Shown: positions 1 through 12,297, counted from the first letter of the stretch. The stretch: 64,000 nt of DNA from Notospermus geniculatus (GCA_002633025.1 NMRB01000447.1:80571-144570); one strand, 5' to 3'. Made by a program: numbers and translations. Notes: generated by a model from the sequence alone, not told the origin.

Positions 1-265
1 TTCTGAGATCTTTTTTTTTCATGACAGACTTTGTATTTGATTCTGGGTGCTGTAGGTGAACCTTAGAATACCGTGATGAATAAACAATATTTTTAATGGA
101 CTTCACTTCAATCGGGTCTTATGGCACCACTCGAAACCAAAAGTGACATGCAAAAAGCTCAATTTTTAGCAGAATACTCCTTGCATTGCCTTGGAGAATA
201 TTTCTACTAAAAGAAATCGATGAAAAGAGTGCTAAATAAAGAAGAAGTGCGGAGTCAATTCTTAC

Positions 266-374
266 CACAGCTGTCTCTGACAACAAGGTCTTTTCCTTCC
301 TTGAGCACAACTTCCAGCTGATAAAATGGATGACTTCTGAGGGCATTCATTCGCTGTCGTAAAACTCCTGCCTC
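266..374 (-). CDS. MCTP: MCTP exon: start of the first C2 domain
   Basis: This internal coding exon of 109 bp gives 36 codons plus one base. The acceptor reads tctttccag before GAGGCAGG and the donor reads CTGTG before gtaag. It enters in phase 0 and leaves in phase 1. The peptide contains PFYQLEVVLKEGKDLVVRD followed by SCG. That is the beta-1/beta-2 start of the first C2 domain in MCTP proteins, where LKEG..LVVRD.CG leads into GTSDPYVKF. MCTPs are ER-anchored proteins with three C2 domains and two C-terminal membrane segments; they sense calcium and lipid at membrane contacts and in presynaptic terminals. The rest of the C2 domain, including most calcium-binding aspartates, lies beyond the left edge. 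The family call rests on my memory of MCTP sequences and is strong, but I cannot separate MCTP1 from MCTP2. Confidence 0.88.
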
Positions 375-2086
375 CTGGAAAGACAAAACGAATGAAACTT
401 TGAATATTTTTTGCTACCACAAAATGGAAATGTTTTCGTCATGAAAGCCAGTAGGTGAAGTCCGTTTCTCAGATCTTGAACATGAAGGTTCCGCGTTTTT
501 GGAATCCAAAACCAGCCGTGACGTCCTCCAGTACCATGTATGTAAATGTGAGTTCACAACTGAAGTGCAAAGTATGTTCACAACTATATCGTATTGGTGA
601 AAATGTGAATGACACCTCATGAAATCAATTCACACATTACCACAGGGAGTGCCATCTAGCAGTTAAAGAGCACCGAGTTTTGACCTCTTATCAAACACAG
701 ATTCGTTTGAAATTCTCTTAATGAATTATGCAAAGGTTGTGGTAAAAGACATGCTTGATGTACAGAAACTATACAACATCAAAGATTAGCATATTCGCAA
801 AAGACATTTTGAACTGAAGCAGCTACAGAATCCTTTTCACCGCAGTCGAATCATGTCAAGGAAGTTCAAAAGGATTCGATGTTCATACATACCAAATATT
901 GCATACTCGTAAGTTCAGATTCATTTAGGAGGTTTCGAGATCGGTCTTTTGGTTGGTTAAGATTGGGAAGAAACTTTGCCATTACTACTGTGGACGACAT
1001 GCTGTTCATCACTCAGCTGCATTTAAAAGGTTCCTGTTCGAATTCTCCTCTTTTGAAGACTGCAATGTCTCCAAGCAAGAACGGATCAGATTTCTGATTC
1101 ACCATGATGCTTGTGGTGATAGAGAGATCTTATTTTATACCTCCATGAAAAAACCCAACCAGCCCACTTTCTTGACACTGGATTGGGAAAATTATCACTA
1201 AGTGCTCTCTGCAATGACACTGAACGATTGAGGCAGCAACCAATGGCAAGTAGTGAAAGTCAGTCTCCCGACCGATGATTAGCTCTTGGTGTGGCAAGAC
1301 TGAGTTGGAAATTGGCAATAACTTCAGCCTGCAACTGTGGCCTTGTTCCTATCCAACCAATGCCAACGGAAGTGACCATTTTACCCGCCATTTTAGCAAT
1401 AGCTGAGCGGCCTACCAAGTTTCACACTACCAAACACCAACAGGTTGGAATGCCAGAGCCCGCCATCAATTAAATGATGACACCCCATCAATCAATTGCA
1501 CGAGTTTGCTAATTAGCACAGATGAATAATGATGTGCTAAGGGAGAACTTCTCATCATCCTGATGATTAGTCAAATCAATGGGATCAAACACTTGTACTA
1601 CATCCTGTTAGATATGAATGGATCCAATGGAGGTATCAATAGACAAATCCGAAATTGATGAATTATAAATCAATCAGCGCATCTACCGTGGCCAATAAAG
1701 CGGGGAATCCACCTGTGATTTTCAACCTGATTTTGCTTTGCGACTTACTTTGCAACTGGGTTGCGTTGCAAATGGGCACTCGATCGTCGTAGTGGACTAG
1801 CTAGATATGATTTTTACCAATGGCAAAGATGTGATCAATTTCAGGTCGGCGACTGGTAGGCTATCAGTTCCTTGCAATCATATTCAATTGCAGGTAGCAG
1901 GTTGCAAAGCAAGTCGCATTAAGCAGAAAATCAGCAAAATCAGTGTGCGCGGACGTCACTCGATGCACGCATACCATATGCGATGAACTGAAGCGTACCT
2001 TCCACGTGATGTTCGCAGAAGGTATGCAGATAAAGGTGTGCAACGTACTGTACGTAGGCATAAAAAACTCCCAACTGGTAAATTAC
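375..2086 (-). other. MCTP intron between the 2.2-kb first exon and the C2 exon
   Basis: AT-rich sequence without a reading frame I believe. Short open frames at 879-1201 and 1130-1318 overlap on opposite strands and match nothing I know. At about 1946-2057, right next to the 2.2-kb exon donor, lies a diverged copy of a dispersed repeat also seen near 42890-43015. They share tgaactgaagcgtacct and a following cgcRgaaggta stretch. Confidence 0.6.
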
Positions 2087-2215
2087 CTCGCAATCTGAAA
2101 TGAATACATCCTCCTCTCCCTCTGATGCAGTATGAACTGAACTGTCATCGTACATCAAGAGCTGTTCAATTCTACTTGATACTGAACTCCCTGATGATAT
2201 CCTTGATCTCGGCAT
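2087..2215 (-). CDS. MCTP: Candidate alternative first coding exon of MCTP (MPRSRISS...)
   Basis: Reading the minus strand, ATG at 2215 opens 43 codons that end exactly at a donor, GCGAG before gtaatt, in phase 0. This is the phase required by the next exon downstream, the C2 exon at 374. An in-frame TAA lies six bases upstream of the ATG, so the start is fixed. The peptide begins MPRSRISSGSSVSSRIEQLL and continues as an acidic Ser-rich stretch (HTASEGEEDVFISDCE). This composition looks like a disordered cytosolic tail. Joined to the C2 exon it would give a short N-terminus that skips the 455-bp exon. Seen: frame, stop, donor, phase. Inferred: promoter and membership in MCTP. The alternative is a chance open frame, unlikely given length and phase. 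Confidence 0.6.
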
Positions 2216-2339
2216 TTTTTAAATACAACTGGTCAAGCAGCAGCATTCAAAGGCACATCACACATTTACACAGCACTACCACTGCATGAATACAAAACAC
2301 TGAAGATGTTCACAGGTCTTATAATGTGCAAGCAAGGTT

Positions 2340-2825
2340 TATACTCTAACCTCTTAGATGTAAAACCAGTTCCAAATATTCCAGTCAAGGCCTAGGACCT
2401 CCCACTATTTATGATCTTTTTGAGGGTATTGTGTTTTGGGCAGTGATCACCAGGTCGTGACACACTCAGTTCGCCATGTAATAGTGTGAGTTGAGGATCA
2501 CTGATGTAATGCGTGCCACCGTCTCCTGCACCCCATTGTGTGTCATTGGTAATTGTACAGCTTGGTGACGTAAGATGTGCCATCAAGGTCACAACTGTGG
2601 TCAGTTTCTTCAAATTTCTTGCATCAGGAACCCCATTTTCCTATAAAAGAGCCACGTCAACCCAAACAATATGTCTTGAATGAGCAAGCAGAAGTTCATG
2701 ACTTGGCCAACACAATATCTGGCCAATCAGAGAGCAATGCATGTTCCCTTCTCACTGCATAATAATTGGAGGCGGTCTTGAACCAAGTTAATGAACCGGT
2801 TTTACATCTAAGAGGTTAGAGTATA
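2340..2825. mobile_element. Short inverted-repeat transposon with 32-bp ends
   Basis: Ends 2340-2371 and 2794-2825 are inverted copies of tatactctaacctcttag plus 14 more bases, with one mismatch. The outer TA pair suggests a TA target duplication. The 486-bp interior has only short frames on both strands and no transposase. It lies just upstream of the 2.2-kb candidate first exon, so it may overlap its promoter. Superfamily unknown. Confidence 0.75.
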
Positions 2826-3515
2826 TCCCTTAATGGGGTCTCAGAATGAATCCAAAGAATAAGTAGGTCGATTGGACGTCTGCTGTATTCCTCTGGCATA
2901 TCACATATATTGTTTTCAGATACGTCTTCCATGAGACAGTACAGGTTACACGACATCCCCTGCCTGATTTACGAATAGATTAATAGACAAATCAAAGAGC
3001 GATATCACAAAGGTGTTTTAGTACTGCAAAGATAGCCAATCCCAGGAGAAAATGGAAAACACTGTTCATCCCTCAAATCAATTTGAAAGACTAACAACCA
3101 CAGCTCGCAGAAAAGCCAGCAATGTCCCAAGGTTCCAAGCAAAGGAGAAGTGGAAACATAAGTTGAATTCTATGAAAGCATCTGACGCAAAGCAACTATA
3201 TATCTATGAGACCAAAAATTCATATTTCAGTAAGCTATACTCCAAGTGCATATTCCCCAAACCCAATTAAAAATTCTTTTATTATTCATCTTATACTATT
3301 ACCCTCTGCATGGTTGCCCTTGAGCCAAACAGAGGAATGCACCAAAAAATTGGAATTGAGTACGATTTTTCTGCATGCTGTGAATGCCATTGAGCAAGGC
3401 CTAATTTTATATTGGCTAACTCATGTAACTGCCTTCAGCAACATCCATAACAAATTCCATGGGAAAGGCTTTTGCGTATTTCAAAGCAAACAGTACAAAA
3501 GATGCAGTTCCGTAT

Positions 3516-4329
3516 GGAGTTCAAATATTGTTTGACGAAATAAGGAAGGAGAGAATACGGTATATTGATTTTGAGATATTTTCAGTCAGCTAAGTATCAA
3601 ATCTCACAAAACAAATTACACCTACACACATCCCAAAGAGAAGCAAAGACCTTTATCAGTTCATGCAGTCCCATGGAAACACGGCTGTCCCAGCTTTTGC
3701 AGGTGAGGCATACATGTATGTGACCTTCAACAGCAAAATCAGGCACATGTCGCTCTGAGCTTGGCAGGTTGAGACCAAAATGTTTGTCAGTTTCAATATT
3801 GTCCGTCTATTATGAAATCTAAAATGATCTGTTTCTTCCATTCTCTCCTGCTGTCATAAGTTCGTTGAGGCTCAACTTCTGAGCGACATGCGACATGCGC
3901 CTGGTTTTGCTGTGGAAGGTCACAAATGTGACCCGCTCTGGCAAAAGCAAAGCATGTCGCTCAGAAGGTGAGCCTCAATGAACTAAGATGACACCAGGAG
4001 AGAGTGGAAGAAATAGATTGCTTCAGATTTCATAATGGACAGACAATACTGAAACTGACAAACATTTTGGTCTCAACCTGCCAAGCTCAGAGCGACATGT
4101 GCCTGATTTTGCTGTTGAAGGTCACATACATGTATGCCTCACCTGCAAAAGCTGGGACAGCCGTGTTTCCATGGGACTGCATGAACTGATAAAGGTCTTT
4201 GCTTCTCTTTGGGATGTGTGTAGGTGTAATTTGTTTTGTGAGATTTGATACTTAGCTGACTGAAAATATCTCAAAATCAATATACCGTATTCTCTCCTTC
4301 CTTATTTCGTCAAACAATATTTGAACTCC
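3516..4329. repeat. Near-perfect 0.8-kb palindrome ending at an assembly gap
   Basis: The left arm from 3516 and the right arm ending 4329 are inverted copies of each other over about 400 bp, centred on gtcacaaatgtgac at 3919-3932. Outer parts are almost identical and the inner 150 bp differ more. Both arms can be read as the same 61-residue frame (MEET.. and MEEI..), which is a by-product of the palindrome. A diverged fragment of the same family is at about 36600-36740, so this is a foldback element rather than unique sequence. The right arm stops exactly at the gap, so an assembly fault there is possible. Confidence 0.8.
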
Positions 4330-4384
4330 NNNNNNNNNNNNNNNNNNNNNNNNNNNNNNNNNNNNNNNNNNNNNNNNNNNNNNN
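4330..4384. other. Assembly gap (55 N)
   Basis: A run of unknown bases directly after the right arm of the palindrome. Long inverted repeats often break assemblies, which would explain the gap. Confidence 0.99.
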
Positions 4385-5286
4385 AAGTGTGGCCTAACGG
4401 GCCAGAAACAATTCATTAACGCTAGGCTATCATCCTTTGACACTTTTAGCATTCATTAACGCTGGGCTGTCATGTCTGGCTAATTGACCCTACTACATTG
4501 AACACCTTGCTGAATAGGTTACCAGAAGTATTTGAGAGAAATCGGCAAAGCAAGGACTGACACAAATTCTTTCTTTACTCTCTGCAATCCTACGTTAGAT
4601 GAAAGTTGCAAGACAAAGAGACAGAAGCTCAAGTGCATCAAAAAGAGCCTACTTTGAGAGTTCCGAATGATGAAGGATTACCAGACTCTTTCTCAGACTG
4701 AGTTGGATATGTCATCCAAGCCACACAATTATCATGAACAGGGTCTTATTTCCACGTGGACAAAAGGTAACCTGGGGCAATTTACTGGGATGCGCGGAAG
4801 GGATACTCAATTTTCCTACTTATTCCGACCACAGAGTAAGAGGAGGTGGCAGACTATAAGCCAATTGGTCAGACGTCAAAGCAAGCTGTGTTCGTTTCAT
4901 TGCTACAGGGTGTCCTTCAGGAAAAGGAAGACAAGGGGTTGACACCATTTATTGCACCGTGCTGCTTGTTGGTTTATGTTTCCCCCGAAAAATTTCCTCA
5001 TAAAAGTTGATGCATGGCCGACACATCAAACGACTGTCAAATACATTTTCTCTCACTCCTTGATCACTTTCACTGTGATTTTAGGCCTACGTATATAGTG
5101 TATTTTTACATCTTAGAGGTCACTCAACAATGTTCTCAACAATATTCGCAGGGTTGGGTTTTCTGAAATCGAAAAACCACATCTCAACAAAATATGTCCA
5201 TCCAGTTTGCTGCATATTTTTTTGTCACTTCCCTTAATATAGTGGGAGTCCATGTTCCCATTCCAATGATATCTATCATACCCTAT

Positions 5287-5558
5287 TAAATGTATATATT
5301 ATTATATATCTGACACAATCTGCTGTTTTGTAGGTTAAGAATGTTAACATCAGCAATGAGTGCCATAGACCAACCAGATATTTACAGATGGACATCACTC
5401 TACAGTGGAATCACAGTCGGCTTTAAATGTATATATTATTATATATCTGACACAATCTGTTATTTTGTAGGTTAAGAATGTTAACATCAGCAATGAGTGC
5501 CATAGACCAACCAGATATTTACAGATGGACATCACTCTACAGTGGAATCACAGTCGGC
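5287..5558. repeat. Tandem duplication of a 137-bp segment
   Basis: Copies at 5287-5423 and 5424-5558 differ at only two or three bases. Each includes a tatatattattatatat run and ends in ctctacagtggaatcacag, which is the left end of the element that follows. The duplication therefore took in flank plus transposon end. Confidence 0.9.
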
Positions 5559-6064
5559 GACCACCTCAGTAACGCGACCAAGCCGCAAACATGACCACTA
5601 ACCCACTGTCCCAAATGGTGTCTTCTTTATTTCCCATTTAAAGACCCCCGCTAAGCCGACCACCCCGGTATCCAGACCACGACCACTGCTTTTGTTCTCC
5701 CAAGTGACACTTTCGACCCTGGTAACCCGACCATAAACACCCTAATTGCCCTAATCAGGGCTAATTAGCCTGAGACAATCGCGATTACCAATTAGGCCTT
5801 ACACTAACAATGGGCGCAACATACCAAGAAAGTTAGCAAACAACTCACTGACAATCAAGAAGCCATCAATAATATAAACAAAACAACTAGACCAGCTGAT
5901 CGACTGATCATCGAGTTATATTAGGCAGGCAGGATCTGCCGATGGCCACCGACGATCATGTCTCGGCAGCTGGCTCTCAGGCCTGATCTCAGTAATGCAA
6001 CCACCCCGCTAACAGGACCACTTGAGCAATGTCCCTCAGTGGTCGTGTTACCGGGGTTCCACTG
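5540..6064. mobile_element. Non-autonomous pogo/Tigger-like element
   Basis: Ends CAGTGGAATCACAGTCGG and ccggggttccactg are inverted and flanked by TA on both sides (5538-5539 and 6065-6066). CAGTGGAAcCcCGgt ends with TA duplication are typical of the Tc1/mariner-pogo group. The 525-bp interior has repeated gaccacc motifs and no transposase frame. Confidence 0.75.
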
Positions 6065-6578
6065 TAGTTACTTTCAATTATAGAATGTTTGGTATCCATC
6101 CACAGATTCAAGATCTGTAAACATCAAATGAAGCCCAGAAGATAGGCCTAGGTGAAATAGGAAATTTCTTGGTGCAGATAATTATTAAGATCGATGTTAC
6201 ATCAACTGAGCATCGATCAACCCAGGAGATTTAGTTAAACAAAACCCAATCTCAATATACATGTAGATGTATGTACATACCAGTTTCGCCACGAATCTGC
6301 CCAGAATAATTGACTCAAGAATAATGGATGAAGTTGCTGCCATGACTAGGGATTTCAAATGATTTCTGAAGACCGTGCAATCCTCAGTGCAACAAGACCG
6401 ACACAATACTTGTGAATACAGAAAGAAAACAGGCCAAGAGGGCAGCAGATATAACACACAGGTATGCCAAGATATCAAATTTGTATTATGATTGGGCCAT
6501 CGGCATCATTTTTTATTTTGCCTTCGAAGCAAAGAGTTCAAGGATAGGGAAACATTGATGTTCTCTTGAAGAAAACGG

Positions 6579-6704
6579 AGGGCTGTATGCACGGGTCGAA
6601 CTTCAGCCACACTTTCATTAAAGTCTGACTTTTCTCAATGCTTCTAGCAAAGAGAAAGTCTTACTAAGCTACTTGGCCAAAGTCTGACCTGTGCATACCG
6701 CCCT
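6579..6704. mobile_element. MITE, AGGGCtGTATGCAC family, copy 1
   Basis: Inverted ends agggctgtatgcacgggtcg and the complement of cctgtgcataccgccct enclose a short core with two agtctgac motifs. The second copy is at 30841-30972 and matches through nearly the whole length. Confidence 0.75.
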
Positions 6705-7778
6705 GAAAGAAAAATCACACTTTTCAATGGTATATCGTTGATGTAGGCCTAATGTTGCAAAATAAAATGAATTTTTCTCAAAAACCATTCCAAACAACAG
6801 AACAGAATTTCTATAAGCCAGCAAAACTGAATCAATGCTGAACATTACATCTCCAGAAAGTGCATCCAGAGATATTGAATATCTGATCAAACAAACACTA
6901 TTGACAAAATGGTTACAAGGATTGCCAATCCACACACACACACATCCTCCATGAATTCTCCAGCAGACAGCACAAAAATCCTTCGTTATTGGCAAATACG
7001 ATTGAAGGTTGTGTTACCACCAACATACAGCTGGGCGAAAATTGTGCAAGGCAGATAAAGGACATGCTCACTCCATCAGTTGAGTACCCAAGTGAGAGAA
7101 CCATGTCATGTCCACTGCTGATATCCGCCGCAATGTTTGTATAGATGGTTTAGGACAGGCTCGCTGTGTCACGAGACTTCCGATAAGGATGATTTTAGGG
7201 GCACGAAATGAGATGGTTCCTGGTCTTGAGTGATTGGGAGAAAATCTGGTTAGCGTGTTTATTTCTGATTGGACAGAAGCAGGAATGAAGGATGCAAGAT
7301 TTCATGGATCCATAATTTTTTTGTTGGTGACAGTTTTTATGGACAGATGCTGGGCTCCAGATACCAGAATCTGCAATGCAGCCAATTAAGAAAATAAAAT
7401 CAAATTGGCTCCAATGGTCATTGGCTGCAATTTTTTTTCTTTTGGATCAAGAACACCAGATATTGGTTACAGTTCTTTTTTATCCAGCTGCCTATCGCAG
7501 CCCTGAGATCTTTATAACATGTTATAAGGCAAAGGGAATGGAAAACAAGTCCAGGGCCATTTTCCCCGGCATTCCCGCAGCTGGTGTCCTTCTCACCAGA
7601 CCTTATCTGACCTCATATTCAATATGATAGATACAAACGTCATCAAATAATCATACACATGGTTGCTCACACGAAATGCTCCAGGTCCACCAACTGCTTT
7701 GTTGTTCCATACATAGCCTACATATAGATGTACCAGCCGGTACTTGCAATGTTTCCATCAAGTGCTAATAAGCATTAA

Positions 7779-8206
7779 GATGCTTTTTTACACACCAGCA
7801 ATTGTGAACTGAAGTGTGCTTCTTGACACACCAGCAACTGTGAACTGATTTAGTAACAAAGTGTGCTTCTTGACACACCAGCAAAAATTGTGAACTGATT
7901 CAGTAATATAACAAAAGTTTGCTTCTTGACACACCAGCAATTATGAATTGATTTAGTAACAAAGTGTGCTTCTTAACACACCAGCATTTGTGAACTGATA
8001 GCAAACATATATTGTCTCTGAATTTTTCAAAATTCGGAGACGACTTATGTTTACTATCATTTTGTGTGTCGTTTTTTGTGCTCCAAGTTGGACTGATTTT
8101 GTAATGAACTGTGCTTCTTGACACACCAGCACTTGTGAACTGATTTAGTAACACCAGTGCTTCTTGACACACCAGCACTTGTGAACTGATTTAGTAATGA
8201 AGTGTC
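7779..8206. repeat. Degenerate tandem repeat, seven units
   Basis: Seven units carry gcttcttgacacaccagca followed by atttgtgaactgatttagtaa, with spacing of about 36-55 bp. Between units five and six, at about 8000-8090, sits a fragment of the GTCGTCTC palindromic family (ttcggagacgac, then a cattttgtgtgtcgt block), so that family inserted into the array. Confidence 0.8.
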
Positions 8207-9735
8207 CCATAATAAAGTAGACCTATTGATTTTTATGCCGATTTATTAGCTTGTCGCTTTCAGATATTTCTGCTATAAATGAATTAACTGACTAGAAGGG
8301 TCGTATTGATTCCCTTGTCTGGTTCTGCCAGAGCTCCAAAAACGAATATTGGGCAGCAAAGTGGCATGATTGGATAATTCCTAGAGGGAATAAGATGGTA
8401 ATATCAAATGGCACTCGAGGGAATAGGCATTATTCCTTCTCTACTTTTCTTGCCAAGCAAATGCCAAAGTACAGATTAATATCTGACTGAACACAAAGTT
8501 ATATACATATCACCCGAGACAAAAAGATCAATCAGAATCTGTAAGATACATTGAGAGTAGGTCACTGTGACCTAGTTGTGGTGGTTGAAATTAACTCAAT
8601 TCATTCCTTTGCCCCTCAAACTCAGTTGTGCAAAATGTAGCAGTAACTTTGGAGCACCGTTTAATTGAGAAATTATGAAAGATTCCTCTTGAAACTTTTC
8701 AAGTAGATCAAAAATCTCAGGAGGGCACTGTCTGACTGCCTTCTCATTTCACGGTTTGTTAGCATACCTTATGATCAAGCATGATTTAACTGGAATCTTC
8801 TTATGCATGGCTTACCAATTACCTATGATCACATCTCTATTCACCATGCACTTTGCTGATCAAGATCATCACATACCTCAGGCAAAAGGCTCACACGTAT
8901 CATATCGATTCTCAAATCAGTGAGATTTTAGTACCAGTACGGAATTTGATGACTATAGATGTGGAGCCGCAGCAATTTAAGTAAAAACTGGATAGTTGCA
9001 GTGTCATAGTCAAATCGATATTTATTCTAGACATTATCAGTCCTTTGAGGGACCATCTCAAAATTCATTTGATGTACACAAGATCTTCTTGCGATTCTAC
9101 AGGTGATATGAGAAAGGAAATCAACAGGTGAAATGTGAAATGCACAACAACACACAAAGCTGTACCCTTGGAACCCTCATGACATATTGATGCCAACCAT
9201 GAACTGACGTTGATGGAGAGAATGAGCAATGGCAATGACTGAAGGCAATCAGAACTTGAAGCCAAAATGCACCTATTTGGGGGTGATGCTGACAGAAAAC
9301 CTTTCATTATGATTTCATCTCTGGATGTGTGTTATTGTTATTGTTCTCCAATTTTGATAAATTTCTAATGAAAATTAACTTGTCCCAAGAGACCATTTTA
9401 TTGAAAATATTGTTAATAGAAACAGGCATTTGATTTGATATATGAACCTCTATTTCATCATGCTCCGGTGATCAAGACTCCTTGTACACTACTGTAGAAA
9501 ACGCTATGAATCATCATAGAAGATGTGGTGAGACTGACAAGCACAAAAATACCCCATCGAATTTGATACACAAAAACCAGAGCAGCACGAACGTCTGATA
9601 TCTTTCACATTGTTCCTAGGAAATCCTAAATTACTTGGAAGCAAGGGATATGAATTTGACTTCTCCAATCCTGGTATAAAATTTACTTCCAAAACTCTGA
9701 AACTGATAAGTTTTCCCTTGGGCTTGATGAGTAGT

Positions 9736-9980
9736 CCACAAGTAAATTCAAAATAAAGCACAAAGAACGACACACAAAATGATAAAATAAGAAAAGTCGT
9801 CTCTGAATTTTGCAAATTTTCGACCCCAACTGGGGTCTTCCTCAGGCACTTTCTAGTAGAGATTCCAGAAAAGACTGAGCTGCAATCTCTACTAGAAAGT
9901 GCCTGAGGAAGACCCTGGTTAGGGGTCGAAAATTTGCAAAATTCAGAGACGACTTTTCTTATTTTACCACAAGTAAATTC
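9736..9980. mobile_element. GTCGTCTC palindromic element with 14-bp direct repeats
   Basis: Two arms, about 9789-9866 and 9887-9965, are inverted copies. Each contains gtcgtctctgaattttgcaa and a gacccc..ggggtc stem flanked by ctgagga and gaaa. The whole is bounded by the direct repeat ccacaagtaaattc at 9736-9749 and 9967-9980, as expected for a target duplication of about 14 bp. Related pieces are at 8000-8090, 22889-22925, 58179-58219 and 62640-62695. A 181-residue frame across it on the minus strand is a repeat artefact. Long, variable target repeats point to retroposition, perhaps Penelope-like, but I see no reverse transcriptase. Confidence 0.7.
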
Positions 9981-10696
9981 CAGAGAGAAAGAATTCAGGA
10001 GGCAACATATCCAGTTGCTTGCTTCTTGCTTCTGAATGATGCAGTTCAACTCTGTGCATTACATGGATGTCCCATTTGATTTATCTGGCCGCTTGGTATG
10101 AGATTTATAACCTTGTTTGGCAGAAATCAATATAAGGTTGGCGGAGAAAATGAGAATGCCGTGGCTGTCACTCACATTGTCTGCGTATCTGTCACAAAAT
10201 CAGTCCTGCAATTTTTTCTGGTGATGCTCAAACCCTTTATCAATCTGTCAAAGAGCCAATAAAAATGTCATAAATAACAATATGCCACTGGGCCAGCCAC
10301 TCAGCTGTTAACTCAATTTTGTCTCAGAATAAAAAAATAATACCATTGACAACACCCAACAGTGTCAGCTCCGAACATCAGGAGAAACGTGATGTATGTT
10401 TTGAAATTGCAATGGAGGAATGAAAACAAGGGTATTTCCCCACAGGTTCGTTAATCAACAACATACTTTGGAGAAAAGTTGTTAAATGACAAATCATCAA
10501 TCAAATAACTAATTAAGCTACGGGTTAAAGTTTTTATACTGCCTTTGGGAATTTCATTATTGGTCCTCATTTTTTAGAGAAGTTACACATACATGTATGG
10601 ATAGAAGAAACATACTGGGTAAAGAATGCTGAGTTGGAAAATGTACTGGGTAAAGAACAGTGAACTGAATACCCGGTACATAGACACAGGTATTAA

Positions 10697-11132
10697 TAGC
10701 TGCGCTTCCATTACAGCATTTATATCCGGTCTTATTAGTACCGAAGCCTATCTGCATAGACCGATATTTCACCGCTTGCGCTTCCACTACTGGATTTGAG
10801 GTTAGTAAGTTCAGCTACAGATGGCGATACGTGGAGTGAACTGTGTATATTGTTCTGGTACTTTTGAGCATGCGCAATGGCGCAAGCGATCTTAAGCCAC
10901 CTGTCGCCGAACATAACACTACAAAATAGACCCGGACTTATTGCTATTCCACTAGAGAAAACACCGGTGTTGATCCGCATCTAATTTGATTCGGCGTATA
11001 CTTGGCTATGCTATCCTAGCTTAACAGATCCGCACTTATTTAGAACCGGACTTATTAAACACGGACATTCTGTAATGAAAGCAGAATAAGCCCGGACAAA
11101 TACCAGCTTTTTCTGTAATGGAAGCGCAGCTA
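10697..11132. mobile_element. MITE with TAGCTGCGCTTCCATTACAG ends, copy 1
   Basis: The inverted ends tagctgcgcttccattacag match perfectly. Inside each end the motif cttccaYtac recurs, together with ccggacttattaa-type blocks in both orientations, giving nested inverted repeats. A second, cleaner copy is at 59356-59723. Confidence 0.8.
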
Positions 11133-11876
11133 GTGATTGATGCCATTGTTCCAATGCGCAGAGAATTTAACGACAGACCAAACGGTAAATAAAAAGCAAG
11201 AACGACAAGAAGAAAGGAGATGTTGACAAAAATAAAGGACAGCAATGAACTCATACCTTGAATATTGCTCAGTACTATCCTTTCCAAGTGATTATAAATG
11301 AGTATTAAGCAACCCAATGGGACACTAATATTTCATGTCACCTAATTTGAAACAACCCCAGGGATTCTTAAAATCAATTTCAGCTATCTAAAATTGACTG
11401 AAAAATAACCATCTGTGAGATCTCAGTAAATTACATCCATCAGCGTTTAATGACACTTGTTCATGACGAAGTTAATGGGGTAGATAAATTCTGATATCAA
11501 TTCAACAAATTGCCATAAAATTTCTCCCAGCTTTCAGCAGTCCAGGTCTCATCACGGCTAGAAACAGAGAGCATAAACATGTTTATCATCTGCTAGCAAT
11601 GTTTCTGAGCAGTGAACCCATTTGGATGAGAAATTTACCTGCATGATAATAATGCTGTGAAGAGGGAGTCACCCACTGGCATACAACATTTCCAATCTGA
11701 TGTATGAGCAGGGCCGTAGCTAGCTTTTTGGTCCTGGGGACAAAACACCTCTTTTTGCCATTTTTGTGGCAAAAATCTCCATGAAAAACATGTTTTTGGT
11801 GACATCTGGGGAGGCATTTGCCACCTGTCCCTAAGGTGAGTTATTACAGCCCTGAGGAATACAGATGTGGTTATTT

Positions 11877-12297
11877 AGGCCACACTTTTTATATTCATTG
11901 GATTACGAAACCTATGTAGGCCGAAACCTATGTAGGTGGGGAGGGAATAAAAATAAAAATAAAATACAAAAATCTTTGAATTTTTAATATTTCCCTAGTG
12001 TTACGTGCTATGCGTCACAGAAATTCAAGGGGGAGGGAATAAAAAAAGTGAAATGTGGTAAAAAAGAAATAAAACCTTTTATTGATGCAACAGTAGAACA
12101 AGTGATAGGGCCTACATAGCGGCCTATATCCTGATACAGGGCGTCAGCATTTGAATATCTTTTACGTTGCACCTAGTGGTCGGCGGGAAAAAAACAATAA
12201 CACAAAATAGACCATCGGGAATTTTATTTTTTTTCAACATTTTCAAAAAAACCTGGGAGGGGGATCCGTAATCCAATAAATAAAAAAAGTGTGGCCT
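11877..12297. mobile_element. MITE with AGGCCACACTTTTT ends
   Basis: The left end is aggccacactttttatattc followed by attggattacg. The right end is its complement, cgtaatccaataaataaa then aaagtgtggcct. The interior is rich in A-runs and has no open frame of note. Confidence 0.75.

Noticed and set aside
4667-4768. Plus-strand frame MMKDYQTLSQTELDM.. ending at a GT donor in phase 1
   Set aside because: Two other frames just upstream look equally protein-like (purine-rich sequence), and no partner exon in the right phase was found. The evidence is too thin.
7779-8206. Repeats with spacing that might suggest a CRISPR array
   Set aside because: Units are degenerate, unequal in length and run on without distinct spacers, in a eukaryotic intron. 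This is a plain tandem repeat.
9504-10049. 181-codon minus-strand frame
   Set aside because: It runs through the palindromic GTCGTCTC element. Part of it (CLRKTPVGVENLQNSETT) recurs in the repeat at 62.6 kb.
11635-11817. Minus-strand frame ending at TCATGCAG/gtaaat as an MCTP first exon
   Set aside because: It would exit in phase 2, which no downstream MCTP exon accepts.
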